37,862 bases of DNA from DASVBE01 sp963770375 (GTDB lineage Bacteria > Actinomycetota > Actinomycetes > Streptosporangiales > Streptosporangiaceae). The notes under the pieces are model-generated. The model was given only the letters and a program-made list of their open reading frames with translations, was not told the origin of the DNA and did no database searches. Below are positions 24,157 through 32,661 of this stretch, one piece after another (position 1 is the stretch's first letter; the number at the start of each line of letters is the position of its first letter). The position numbers and the translations under genes are program-made. The stretch is from NCBI GenBank assembly GCA_963770375.1, contig CAVYPM010000024.1, positions 1 through 37,862 of the forward strand, read 5' to 3'.

Positions 24157-24543
24157 GTGACGCCTGACGACGAGGCCGTGGCCGAGGTGATCGCGCTGGA
24201 GCGGGCCCTGCTGACCCGGGAGGTCAGGTCCAGCGCCGCGGCCCTGGACGCGCTGCTCGACCCGGAGTTCACCGAGACCGGGGCGTCCGGCCGCCGGTGG
24301 ACCCGCGCCGAGATCCTCGCCGCGCTGCCGGCCGGGGCCGGGCCCAGCCCGCCGGGCCCGGACCGGATCGCGGATCACGCGATGGCCGGCCGCCGGCTGG
24401 CCGCCGACGTGGTCATGCTGACCTTCGAGACCGACCACGAGGGCCGCCGGGCCCGCCGGGTCTCGCTGTGGCGCCGGTCCGGCGGCCGCTGGCGGGTGCT
24501 GTACCACCAGGGCACGCTGGTCCCGCCTGAGGCCGGTCCATGA
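24157..24543 (+). CDS. DUF4440/SnoaL-like (NTF2-fold) protein
   Basis: 128-aa protein of the NTF2-like fold. The pattern is VAEVIALERALLTREVRSSA, LDALLDPEFTETGASGRRWT, then TRAEILAALP, and strands ending RVSLWRRSGGRWRVLYHQGT. This matches DUF4440 proteins, usually small enzymes or binding proteins of unknown substrate. GTG start at 24157, divergent from the RimJ-like gene with 60 bp between starts, followed by a strong palindromic terminator. Confidence 0.83.
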   Translation: MTPDDEAVAEVIALERALLTREVRSSAAALDALLDPEFTETGASGRRWTRAEILAALPAGAGPSPPGPDRIADHAMAGRRLAADVVMLTFETDHEGRRARRVSLWRRSGGRWRVLYHQGTLVPPEAGP

Positions 24544-24562
24544 ACCAGCCCCCGTGAAACGG

Positions 24563-24598
24563 CCGGCGGCCCGGCACCTCGAGGTGCCGGGCCGCCGG
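24563..24598. terminator. 36-bp perfect palindromic terminator
   Basis: CCGGCGGCCCGGCACCTC (24563-24580) is followed directly by its exact reverse complement GAGGTGCCGGGCCGCCGG (24581-24598). It sits 19 bp after the DUF4440 stop and 27 bp from the stop of the convergent phosphoesterase gene, the expected position for a bidirectional terminator. Confidence 0.8.
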
Positions 24599-24625
24599 AT
24601 CCGTGCTTCGCGGACGAAGCGCTGG

Positions 24626-27093
24626 TCAGCCCACGGCCGCCAGGTGCTTCGCGGCGCCGATGACCGCCTGGCAGGCGCCAAGCTCGGCCCCTGCGTTGCG
24701 GATCGTCTGGTTGCCGAAGGCCGCCGCCTCCAGGTCGTCCTTGATCGTCAGGGCGACCTTGTCCCGCAGCTTGTCCAGCGACCGCAGCGCGACCTGGGCC
24801 ACCTTGAACTTCGCGTCGCTGGGGCTGGTGCTCTCGGCCGCCTTGGTGGACGCGATCAGCACGTCCGTGCCGAGCTCACCCACGCTGGAGTTCAGCTGCT
24901 TGTAGCAGGCGCCGAGGGCGGAGACCCCGGGCTGGGCCAGGGCGTGGTTGGGGTTGGTGAGCACCTCGGTGATGACCCGGCCGTCGTGCTCGTAGTCGTC
25001 CTTCAGGCCCGCCAGGTACAGAGTGGTCGGCCGGATGTCGGTCTCGTCCACCCAGGTGCCCCTGGTGTGCTCGTTGGGAACGGTGATCTGGCCGCTGTCC
25101 GGCCCGGCCGAGCTCGGGCCCTCGGTCGGGCCCGAGCCGTCCAGGCCCAGGTGCTTGACGCCCGGCCCGGCCAGCCCGAGGAAGTTGGTGTCGATCTCCG
25201 CGGCGTAGTCACCGTGGTTGTAGGCGAACCCGGTGTTGATGGACACGCAACTGCCGTCCCCGGCGCAGGTGGTGGCCCCGGGGCTGAGGAAGTAGTCCGG
25301 CCGGGCGAACATCGCCACGGTCGGCGTCCTGGCCGGGTCCGCGTTCACCATGTGCACCAGCGCCATCGCGGACGGGGTCGCTATGTAGTTGGCGATCGGC
25401 TGGGTGGTGTTGGTGTACGGGTTGTGCGCGGTCAGCTTGCCCAGGTCCTGTTCCAGCGTGCGGACCTGCGGATCGTTCTCACCCGGGTTGCCGGTCACGT
25501 AGAACTCCGGCGCCGAGTCCGACTCCAGGCTGAACTTCGTGGTGTTGTTCCGCTGGGTGGCGAGCAGCCCGGTGATGTTGCCGGACAGCTCACCGAACGT
25601 CCCGGCCGGGTAGGTGCACGGCACGTCCGGGGTCACGGTGTCGCCGTTGACCGTGGCGCCGTCGCAGTTGGCCGGCGTGGGCTGGATGGCCCGGCCGACG
25701 TTCGCGCCGGCCTCGTGGTCGCCCTCGTCCGAGCTGAGCACGAACAGCGTGTTCTGCGGGGTGATCCCGTCCGCGGCCAGCCGCTGGAAGAACGTGCCGA
25801 AGGCCTGCGTTGTAGTACTGGGCCTGGGCCACGTAGCACGGGTCACCGCTGCCCAGCGCGGCCGGCGACGCCCTTGCACGCGGTCAGGCCGGGGATGCTC
25901 TCGTTGCCGTGGATGTCGGCGATGTAGCCGTTCACCACCGGCACGCCCGATCTCCAGCATGTCGGCCATGTAGGCGAGCGTCTGCGAGGCGTTGATCGGG
26001 CCGAACCCGGGGAACCCGGGCTTGCCGCCGGTGAACGCGCCGTTGATCTGGTTGCCGTTCTCGTCCACCAGGTTGCCCGTCCGCGTTGGTGACCTGGAAC
26101 CCGTTGTGGGACACGTTCGCCGGGCCCGCGCCGATCTGCGGGGCCACGTACCGGTGGCCGAACAGGCCCTGGAAGCCGCTGTAGCCGCCCGGCTCGTCGG
26201 GCAGCACGTCCGGCGAGGCGCTCGGGCTCGGCTGGGTCTGGCCGAACTTCACCGCGGTGGCCGAGGAGCAGAACGTGCTGCCCGTGGCGCAGTGCACGCC
26301 CAGGCCGACGTAGTCCGCGACCTCGGCGTCCTTGAACCGGTCACCGGTGTCCGCGGCCAGCTGCTGGGCCTCGGGCGAGTTCGGCGCCGAACACCTTGGG
26401 GATGTCCACCGCGGTGTTCTCCAGCACCTCGTTGGCCGTGGCCACGTCGCCGACGTCACAGCCGGCCCGGGTGTACGGCACCCACGGCGCGGGCGTGACC
26501 CGGTTCGGGGCCGGGGCCGGGGTGGTGGTGGCCGGCGGGGTGGCCGAGAACACCATCGACGGGTTCGTGTCGTGGCCCGGGTTCGGGCTGGCCGCGGTGT
26601 CGAAGACCGGGTCGGTCCAGTACGCGAACGAGCCGGCCGGGTCGGTCGTGCCGTCGGTGTTGTAGGCCTGGTAGCTGTTGCTGATCGGCATCCCCTGACG
26701 GTCGCCGTACAGGCCGGTGGCCGTGGTCAGCAGGTCATCCGCGGTGTGCGCGATCAGCGGGGTGTGATTGTTGGACAGGAACGTGCCGTTGTTCTCGAAG
26801 AAGTTCAGCAGGTTCGGCATCATCTGCAGGTCAGAGGGCACATTCGGGTTGTCCCTGAAGAAGTGCACATTGTCGAACCCGAGCCGGATCACGTGCGTGA
26901 CGCCATTTCCCAGATGGCAGCTGCCCTCGGTCGGCGCCAGGCCGTTTACCGCGTCCGGCCGGACCGCCGCGGCCTGGCTTGTGGCGGTCATCCCGGCGAC
27001 CGAAAGAACGCCGCCCAGCAGCGCCGCGCTGGCTGCGACCGCCGTGGCCCGGCTATGCAGGCGCAGCCGGTGCCGCCGTTGCTCCCTATGCAT
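24626..27093 (-). CDS. Secreted phosphoesterase (alkaline-phosphatase superfamily), five frameshifts
   Basis: Exported hydrolase of about 820 aa after correction. A signal peptide (RATAVAASAALLGGVLSVAG, cleavage near SQAAA) leads into an alkaline-phosphatase-superfamily domain: RLGFDNVHFFRDNPNVPSDL, NNHTPLIAHTADDLLTTATG, the metal segment FVLSSDEGDHEAG and FAYNHGDYAAEIDTNFLGLA. A helical C-terminal domain follows (ACYKQLNSSVGELGTDVLIA). Five one-base insertions break it near 26385, 26078, 25948, 25861 and 25808; each restores conserved text, such as IGVPVVNGYIADIHGNES. Start ATG 27093 follows GAGGAGGAG. An IdeR/DtxR-type iron box lies in its promoter. The substrate is probably a phosphate mono- or diester outside the cell. 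Confidence 0.8.
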
Positions 27094-27399
27094 CCGCTCC
27101 TCCTCATCCGCCGGAATCCGGCGCGACCGTCTCAAAGGCGGCCTCAAGGTAACGATACGCAGGAAACCTTAGGCAACTAGCGGGCAACGGTGAAGCCAAT
27201 CCTCAGCTTTTCATGCCGCAAATCCGCCCAGCCCGGATATATTAGGACAGGCTAACCTTCCTACGGCGCAAGCGATTGCAAATCGTCAACAGTAAACCGT
27301 TGACATTGCCGTTATCGCAGGTCGCGCGAGGTCAGGCCGGGCGATCGCGACGCCTGCCGATTTCTGAGGATTACGGTGCCGGGGGCGCGGAGCGGGAGA
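27094..27399. other. Intergenic region with iron-box promoter
   Basis: No gene is seen. The region holds the iron box (27242-27260), an inverted repeat GTCAAC (27285-27290) / GTTGAC (27299-27304) and the octamer GGATTACG (27368-27375). It separates the start of the phosphoesterase gene from the 3' end of a GNAT gene on the same strand. Confidence 0.6.
27228..27262 (-). promoter_or_regulatory. IdeR/DtxR-type iron box in the phosphoesterase promoter
   Basis: TTAGGACAGGCTAACCTTC (27242-27260) matches the 19-bp IdeR/DmdR consensus TTAGGTTAGGCTAACCTAA at 15 positions and keeps the core AGGCTAACCT. A TAATAT/TATATC -10-like sequence adjoins it on the minus strand, so an iron-loaded repressor would block the promoter. 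It lies about 150 bp before the phosphoesterase ATG, implying a leader of about 135 bases. Confidence 0.65.
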
Positions 27400-27828
27400 C
27401 TAGGCGCTCCGTGCCGGGGTGTCGCGGAAGAACACGTGCTCGGGGTCGCCTTCGTCGAGGCCGGTGAGTACCCCGCTGGGCGTCCAGCCCTCGTGGTGCA
27501 GCAGGTTGCGCATCGGCACGTTCGACTCGTTGGTCGAGGTGAACATCCGGGCCGTGGACGCGCCGCGCAGGGCGGCCCGCAGCAGGGCGCGGCCGGTGCC
27601 CTGCCGCCGCGAGCCCGGTGCGACGAACAGCAGGTCGATGAAGTCGCGCTGGTAGAAGTGACCGGGCCGGACGGCAAGGAAGCCCACGATCTGACCGCCG
27701 TCCACGGCCACCAGGCTGGCCCCCTCGCCGACAAGGGCCCGGATCTCCTCCGCCCGGCCGAGGCTCAGCGGGTCAATGTCCACGATGCCGCCGATGTCGT
27801 CCGCCCGTGCCGCACGCAGCTCAGCCAT
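27400..27828 (-). CDS. GNAT-family N-acetyltransferase
   Basis: 142-aa single-domain GNAT enzyme. It opens MAELRAARADDIGGIVDID and has the strand pair ASLVAVDGGQIVGFLAVRPG, the acetyl-CoA loop FVAPGSRRQGTGRALLRAAL, the C-terminal TSTNESNVPMRNLLHHEGWT and an ending HVFFRDTP. Length and motif order are normal. The acceptor is unknown. ATG start at 27828, divergent from the ECF sigma gene with 112 bp between starts. Confidence 0.85.
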   Translation of the reverse strand: MAELRAARADDIGGIVDIDPLSLGRAEEIRALVGEGASLVAVDGGQIVGFLAVRPGHFYQRDFIDLLFVAPGSRRQGTGRALLRAALRGASTARMFTSTNESNVPMRNLLHHEGWTPSGVLTGLDEGDPEHVFFRDTPARSA

Positions 27829-27940
27829 GCGTGCAGTATCGGCGACCGGCGGCGGGGCCGGCTGGCTAGCCTGGCGGGGCGTCAGGTGCTCCGGGTGCGG
27901 TGTTTTGCTTGCAGGGGGCAGGGAGCGACCAAGTACGGGT

Positions 27941-28576
27941 ATGGGCAGCGAACCGGCAGACACCGAACTGCTGGGCCGGCTGAGTGCCGACCCGGCCGCG
28001 TTCGAGATCTTCTACCGCCGTCATGTGGACCGGGTCATCGGGTTCACCGCCCGCCGGGTGCGTGACCCGGCGGACGTGGCCGACCTGGTGGCCAGCACCT
28101 TCCTCACGGTGCTGACCGCGGCCCGGTCCTACGACGAGAGCCGCGGCGAGCCGACCGCCTGGCTGCTGGGCATCACGGCCCGGCTGATCGCCGGCGCCCG
28201 CCGGCGCCGCGGCCGGGAGGCGGCCGCCACGGCCAGGATCGCCGGGCGGCGGCTGATCGACGCCAGCGACATCGAGCGGCTGGAGGAGCGCATCGACGCC
28301 GCCCGGGCCAGCGAGGCCGTGCGCGGAGCGCTCGGCCGGCTGAAACCCCGGGCCCGGGAAGCGCTGCTGCTGGCCGGCCCGGACGGGCTGACCTCCCGCC
28401 AGGCCGCCGCCGTGCTGGGGATCAGCCCGGCCGCGTTCCGGATGCGGCTGACCAGCGCCCGGCGGGCCCTCGCCCGGGCCATGGCCGACGGCCAGGCCAG
28501 CTCGTCCCCACCGCCCGGGCCCGCTGCGGCCCGGCCCGCCGATCTGACCGCCCGCGTGAAAGAGGTCATCCCGTGA
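27941..28576 (+). CDS. ECF-type RNA polymerase sigma factor
   Basis: 211-aa sigma-70-family factor with region 2 (AFEIFYRRHVDRVIGFTARR, DPADVADLVASTFLTVLTAA) and region 4 (AVRGALGRLKPRAREALLLA, GLTSRQAAAVLGISPAAFRM). A Pro/Ser/Ala-rich tail follows. It directs core polymerase to a private promoter set. The next gene begins in the GTGA overlap with its stop (28573), and that product is a single-pass membrane protein with an N-terminal cytosolic segment, which fits an anti-sigma partner. ATG 27941 is the first methionine before the conserved text; the ribosome site is weak. Confidence 0.9.
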   Translation: MGSEPADTELLGRLSADPAAFEIFYRRHVDRVIGFTARRVRDPADVADLVASTFLTVLTAARSYDESRGEPTAWLLGITARLIAGARRRRGREAAATARIAGRRLIDASDIERLEERIDAARASEAVRGALGRLKPRAREALLLAGPDGLTSRQAAAVLGISPAAFRMRLTSARRALARAMADGQASSSPPPGPAAARPADLTARVKEVIP

Positions 28577-29532
28577 ACACCGCGCCGCCGCCGAGCCGTT
28601 TCGAAGAGCGCCTGCTCAGCGCCATCCTGACCGACTTCGACCTGCTCACCGCGGAGCCGGGGGAGCGCGCCCGGCCCGCCCGCCGGAGCCTGCGGCCGGG
28701 CCGGCGCCGGGGGCCGCTGCTGGCCGCCAGCGCGGCCGCGGCTGCGGTGGCGGCGGCCGTCACCGCGGTGGCCGTGGTCCAGTCCGGGCCCGGCAGCTCG
28801 CCCGGCGGCGCCGGCCGCTCATCGGCCGGGACCAGCCCGGCCGGGTCCGTGACGCCCGGCCACGCGGGAACGGGTGCGCCGGGCACCGGGATCCAGACCG
28901 CCGCGTACGTGGTGCACCGGATGCGGTCCGCGCTGGCCGCGAACCACGCCGTGCTGCGCATCTCCGACCATGCGCCCGACTCGCAGACCGGGCAGCCGGT
29001 CTGGGACGTGATCTGGAGCAGCCCGGACAGCCACACGACACGAACGGTTGACCTGGCCCCCGACGGCCACCCGGTCACCGGCTACCTGGTCACGATCTGG
29101 CCCAGGCGGACCGTGTCGATCGTGATCAGCTACGGCAGCAGGACCTGGAGCCGGACCGTGTACCCGTTCGGCTCGGCCACCCCGGCCGGCGGGCCCGCAC
29201 CGCGGCACGAGACCCCGGCCCAGGGCGCGGCCCGGCTGCGGGCCGAGGTCGCGTCGGGCGAGCTCACCCTGGTCGGCCCGGCCCGGGTCGACGGCCAGCG
29301 GGCCATCGAGCTGCGGCAGGGCACGGCCGCCACCGGGCTGCTGCGGATGTGGGTCAGCCCGGACACCTACCTGCCGATCCGCACGGTGTCCACGCCGCCC
29401 GGCGTCCCGGCCTCCAGCCCGCAGGCCATCAGGGACGACTACACCTGGCTGCCGAACACGGCGGCGAACCGCCGCCAGCTGACCAGGTCCGTGGCTATCC
29501 CGGCCGGGTTCCGCCAGGTCAGCCCGCACTAA
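28573..29532 (+). CDS. Putative membrane anti-sigma factor
   Basis: 319-aa protein translationally coupled to the ECF sigma gene. A cytosolic N-terminus of about 47 residues (SRFEERLLSAILTDFDLLTA) is followed by one membrane helix (LLAASAAAAAVAAAVTAVAV, about 49-69), a Gly/Ser/Pro linker and an external domain of about 210 residues. That domain contains VWDVIWSSPDSH, LRMWVSPDTYLPIRTV and a TWLPNTAANRRQLT end. There is no zinc-binding HxxxCxxC motif, so it would be a non-ZAS anti-sigma factor. The role is inferred from gene order and topology. The external domain resembles lipoprotein carrier-like beta sheets only by impression. Confidence 0.72.
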   Translation: MNTAPPPSRFEERLLSAILTDFDLLTAEPGERARPARRSLRPGRRRGPLLAASAAAAAVAAAVTAVAVVQSGPGSSPGGAGRSSAGTSPAGSVTPGHAGTGAPGTGIQTAAYVVHRMRSALAANHAVLRISDHAPDSQTGQPVWDVIWSSPDSHTTRTVDLAPDGHPVTGYLVTIWPRRTVSIVISYGSRTWSRTVYPFGSATPAGGPAPRHETPAQGAARLRAEVASGELTLVGPARVDGQRAIELRQGTAATGLLRMWVSPDTYLPIRTVSTPPGVPASSPQAIRDDYTWLPNTAANRRQLTRSVAIPAGFRQVSPH

Positions 29533-29548
29533 GCCCGACAGCGTGAAG

Positions 29549-29580
29549 CTGCCCGGCAGGCCATGTGGCCTGCCGGGCAG
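29549..29580. terminator. 15-bp hairpin terminator
   Basis: CTGCCCGGCAGGCCA (29549-29563), loop TG, TGGCCTGCCGGGCAG (29566-29580), followed by TGGGGGTTCTGGGG. It lies 17 bp after the anti-sigma gene stop and 31 bp before the end of the convergent mini-gene, so it is likely bidirectional. Confidence 0.8.
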
Positions 29581-29610
29581 TGGGGGTTCTGGGGGGCCGG
29601 CGGTGGCGGG

Positions 29611-29778
29611 TTACCTGACGGTGTGGCGGGCGCGGAACACGACCCAGGCGATGGCCGCGGCGGCGAGCAGCAGCCAGGGCGAGAAGAGGTGCGCCACGAT
29701 GTTCACGACGGCCAGCACGACGATGATGACCAGGATCATGCGGAGCAGCGGCAGGCGCGGGCGGCTGGGGGCGGACAT
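29611..29778 (-). CDS. Small membrane protein (55 aa)
   Basis: A 55-aa protein: a basic N-terminus (SAPSRPRLPLLR), then two hydrophobic stretches (MILVIIVVLAVVNIVAHLF and WLLLAAAAIAWVVF) and an ending RARHTVR. GGAGA lies eight bases before the ATG at 29778. It sits 41 bp downstream of the PspC gene on the same strand, so it may act with PspC in envelope-stress protection. No named family is recognised. Confidence 0.7.
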   Translation of the reverse strand: MSAPSRPRLPLLRMILVIIVVLAVVNIVAHLFSPWLLLAAAAIAWVVFRARHTVR

Positions 29779-29819
29779 TGCGGTGGTCTCCTGTTCGGCA
29801 GGGCAGGGGGGTGGCCGGG

Positions 29820-30104
29820 TCAGCGGTTGCGGCGGGAGTCGAGGAACGACGCGGCGATCGACTGGTCGGCGCCGTCCTCGGGGATCAGCAGCCAGGAGGC
29901 CAGGTAGAGCGGCACGCCGGCGCCGCCGACGACGGTCAGGACGACGAAGGCGATCCGCACCAGCGTCGCGTCGACGTCGAGGTAGCGGGCCAGGCCGCCG
30001 GCCACGCCGGCCAGCATCCGGTCGTCGGTGGACCGGCGCAGTTCCGGCCGGGCGGGGCGGTCGTAGGTGGTGGTGGACTGGGTGTTTTCTGTCGTTGCGT
30101 TCAT
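29820..30104 (-). CDS. PspC-domain membrane protein
   Basis: 94-aa phage-shock-protein-C-like protein. The PspC core is LRRSTDDRMLAGVAGGLARY followed by DVDATLVRIAFVVLTVVGGA and the membrane ending PLYLASWLLIPEDG. A Thr-rich N-terminus precedes the core. In Psp systems PspC senses envelope damage; in actinomycetes short PspC proteins occur without the full operon. ATG start at 30104; a small membrane-protein gene follows. It is 81 bp from the end of the TetR gene, which is on the same strand. Confidence 0.88.
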   Translation of the reverse strand: MNATTENTQSTTTYDRPARPELRRSTDDRMLAGVAGGLARYLDVDATLVRIAFVVLTVVGGAGVPLYLASWLLIPEDGADQSIAASFLDSRRNR

Positions 30105-30185
30105 GCTTCAAGGTTGCCGCCGGGCGGCGTTCCTGGGTATCGGGATCGCCCCGGGTTCGCCCCCTGACCTGCGGCTGGACCTGGA

Positions 30186-31017
30186 TCAGGGTTCTCCCTG
30201 ACCCACCCCCTGACCGGGGTCCCTGACCCTCGCGTTGACTGCTTCCAGGCCGGAGATGAGGACGTCCAGGCCGAAGTTGAATCGCTCGACGTCATCGTGG
30301 CCGGTCATGTCCGGGGCGATGCTGGCCAGGACCGGGTAGCGGTCCGCGGGCAGCGCCGCGTAGAACGCGTGCACCCCGGCGTAGTAGCGGAGCATCTCCT
30401 CCTCGTCCATGCCGCGCCGGAACAGGCCGTCCTCGAACGCGGTGGCCGACACGTACAGCACCAGCTGGTCCAGGCCCAGCGCGACCACCTTGGGGCACAG
30501 GCCGCCGGCCCGGCATGATGCCGGCCAGGACCTCGGCGGCGGCCATGGTCTGCGGTGAGGTCGGGATCCGGCCCAGGCCGGCGAGGGCCGCGTCGGTATG
30601 CGAGACGAGGACGTCGTGGAAGTCGGTCATGATCTGGCGCAACTGCTCCCGCCAGGTCGCCGGGTCCGGCTCGACCAGCGCCACCTGGCCGACCAGCGCG
30701 TCGTAGACCAGCTCGAGCAGTTCCTCCTTGCCGGACACGTGCGCGTACAGCGAGGCCGCCCCGGTGCCCAGGTGCTCGGCCACCCGGCGCATGGACAGGC
30801 CCGCGACGCCGCCTTCGTCCAGCACCTCGATGGCCGCAGTCACGATGGCCTCGGTGGTCAGCGTGGCCTTGCGCCCGGCCGGGGAGCGGCGCCGGACCGG
30901 CCGCCGCGGCGCGGGCAGCGGCGTGGCCGCCCAGGCGGAGGCCGCCGCGGACCTAGCGGCCACCGACGGCGGGGTGGACGGTCCCTGGTTTGTGCCGGGC
31001 GGACTTGACGTGCTCAT
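30186..31017 (-). CDS. TetR-family repressor of the MFS pump, one frameshift
   Basis: TetR regulator of about 276 aa after correction. A long Pro/Ser/Ala/Arg N-terminal tail (about 50 residues) precedes the HTH: LTTEAIVTAAIEVLDEGGVA, LSMRRVAEHLGTGAASLYAH, then VSGKEELLELVYD. The C-terminal ligand domain includes ALGLDQLVLYVSATAFEDGL. One extra base near 30511-30516 (ATGCCGGGCC should be ATGCGGGCC) restores GIMRAGGLCPKVVALGL. It is divergent from the DHA2 transporter gene, with paired operator-like sites between them, so it probably represses the pump until drug or metabolite binds. The true start may be internal, since the tail is unusual. Confidence 0.85.
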
Positions 31018-31029
31018 GCCAGCAGTGTA

Positions 31030-31069
31030 GAACATCGTTCATAACGTAATAACGAACAGTGTTCGGAAC
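31030..31069. promoter_or_regulatory. Twin GAAC-N3-GTTC operators between TetR and MFS genes
   Basis: GAACATCGTTC (31030-31040) and GAACAGTGTTC (31054-31064) are two copies of GAAC-N3-GTTC with starts 24 bp apart; the second is part of the perfect palindrome CGAACAGTGTTCG. A further GAAC at 31066-31069 makes GTTCGGAAC. These AT-richer bases separate the two divergent starts and fit control of both genes by the TetR protein. Confidence 0.65.
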
Positions 31070-31094
31070 GTTGGTCCGAAGGAGGATCGAGAAC

Positions 31095-32582
31095 ATGGCT
31101 CTGAACGAGACCCAGACCGCGGTGCGGGCCGGGCACCCGCGGCGGTGGGCCATCCTGGCGCTGGTACTGGCCGCCGAGTGCATGGACCTGCTGGACGGGA
31201 CGATCGTGAACGTGGCCGCACCGACCGTGCGGGCCAGCCTGCACGCCAGCGCGGCGGCACTGCAGTGGATCATCGGCGGCTACGCGCTGGCGTTCGCCGC
31301 CGGGATGATCGCCGGGGCCCGCCTGGGCGACCGGTACGGCCGGAAGCGGCTGTTCGCACTGGGCGCGGCCGGTTTCGCGGCGGCCTCGCTGGCCTGCGCG
31401 TTCGCGGTCAGCCCGGGGATGCTGATCGGCTTCCGGCTGGCCCAGGGCGCGGCCGCGGCGCTGCTCATCCCGCAGGGCCTCGGCATCATCAGGGAGGTTT
31501 TCGCGGGCGACGACCGCAGCAAGGCGTTTGCCGTGTTCGGCCCGGTCATCGGGCTGTCCGCGGTGCTCGGCCCGATCCTGGGCGGGGCGCTGGTGGACCT
31601 GAACGCGTTCGGGTCCGGGTGGCGGCTGGTGTTCTTCGTGAACGTGCCGCTGGGCCTGATCGCCGCGATCGGCGCGGCCCGGCTGATGCCCGAGTCCCGC
31701 GCCGCGCGGCGGCCGACGGTCGACCTGGTCAGCACGCTGATCGCGGCGGCGGGCATGGGCCTGCTGATCTACCCGCTGATCCAGGGCCAGGAGGCGGGCT
31801 GGCCGCTGTGGACCTACCTGATGATGGCGGCCAGCGTGGTGGCGTTCGCGGCCCTCGCCCTGCGCATCCGGGGCCAGGTGCGGCGCGGTCGTGACCCGCT
31901 GATCGTGGCCAGCGTGTTCCGGCACCGGGCGTTCAGCGCCGGTCTGGCCTCGATCACCGCGTTCTTCGCCGGCATGATCGGCGTGCTGCTCGCGCTGACC
32001 CTGTTCCTGCAGTTCGGCGAGCACTTCTCGGCCATCCACGCGGGCCTGACGCTGGCCCCGCTGGCGTTCGGCATGGCGGCCGGGGCGACCGTGGCCGCCG
32101 CCGTGCTCGTTCCCCGGATCGGGCGGATCGCGCTGCAGATCGGCGCCGTGGTGCTGGCCGGCGGCACGGCCTGGCTGTACCTGGTGATCTCCGCAAACGG
32201 CCTGGCCACCAGCTCGCTGGACCTGATCGCGCCGCAGCTCACCCTGGGCCTGGGCATCGGCATGCTGGTCTCGCCGCTGTTCGGGTTCGTCCTGGCCTCG
32301 GTGACCGACGAGGAGACCGGGTCGGCCTCGGGGGTGCTCAACGCTCTGCAGCAGCTCGCCGGGGCGATCGGGGTCGCGGTGCTGGGCACCGTGTTCTTCG
32401 CCGCGCTGGCGCACGGCGGGTTCGTCACCGCCCTGCAGCGGTGCCTGCTGATCGAGCTGTGCACCGCCCCGGTGCTGGCCCTGCTCACCTTCATGCTGCC
32501 GCGCCACCCGCGGGACGAGGCCGAGATCCTGGCGGCCGGCCAGGACCCGGCCCCGGTGGCCGAGCCCGAGCTGGTCGGCTGA
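31095..32582 (+). CDS. MFS drug-efflux transporter (DHA2/EmrB-QacA type)
   Basis: 495-aa membrane protein exporting small molecules by proton antiport. Signatures are LDGTIVNVAAPTVRASLHAS (DHA2 motif D), GARLGDRYGRKRLFALGAAG (motif A between helices 2 and 3), and GLSAVLGPILGG (motif C in helix 5). About 14 hydrophobic segments are visible, as expected for DHA2. GGAGG lies ten bases before the ATG at 31095. It is divergent from a TetR gene with twin operators between, the classic drug-inducible efflux arrangement. The substrate is unknown. A strong hairpin follows. Confidence 0.92.
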   Translation: MALNETQTAVRAGHPRRWAILALVLAAECMDLLDGTIVNVAAPTVRASLHASAAALQWIIGGYALAFAAGMIAGARLGDRYGRKRLFALGAAGFAAASLACAFAVSPGMLIGFRLAQGAAAALLIPQGLGIIREVFAGDDRSKAFAVFGPVIGLSAVLGPILGGALVDLNAFGSGWRLVFFVNVPLGLIAAIGAARLMPESRAARRPTVDLVSTLIAAAGMGLLIYPLIQGQEAGWPLWTYLMMAASVVAFAALALRIRGQVRRGRDPLIVASVFRHRAFSAGLASITAFFAGMIGVLLALTLFLQFGEHFSAIHAGLTLAPLAFGMAAGATVAAAVLVPRIGRIALQIGAVVLAGGTAWLYLVISANGLATSSLDLIAPQLTLGLGIGMLVSPLFGFVLASVTDEETGSASGVLNALQQLAGAIGVAVLGTVFFAALAHGGFVTALQRCLLIELCTAPVLALLTFMLPRHPRDEAEILAAGQDPAPVAEPELVG

Positions 32583-32603
32583 CCGCTACTCCTCGCAGGG
32601 CCC

Positions 32604-32641
32604 GCCGCGGGCCGCCGGTCACCAGGCCGGCGGCCCGCGGC
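32604..32641. terminator. 15-bp hairpin terminator after the MFS gene
   Basis: GCCGCGGGCCGCCGG (32604-32618), loop TCACCAGG, CCGGCGGCCCGCGGC (32627-32641), between the convergent MFS and phytanoyl-CoA-dioxygenase-like genes. The perfect stem is consistent with bidirectional termination. Confidence 0.78.
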
Positions 32642-32661
32642 GTTCCGCTGAGCCGGGCGGG

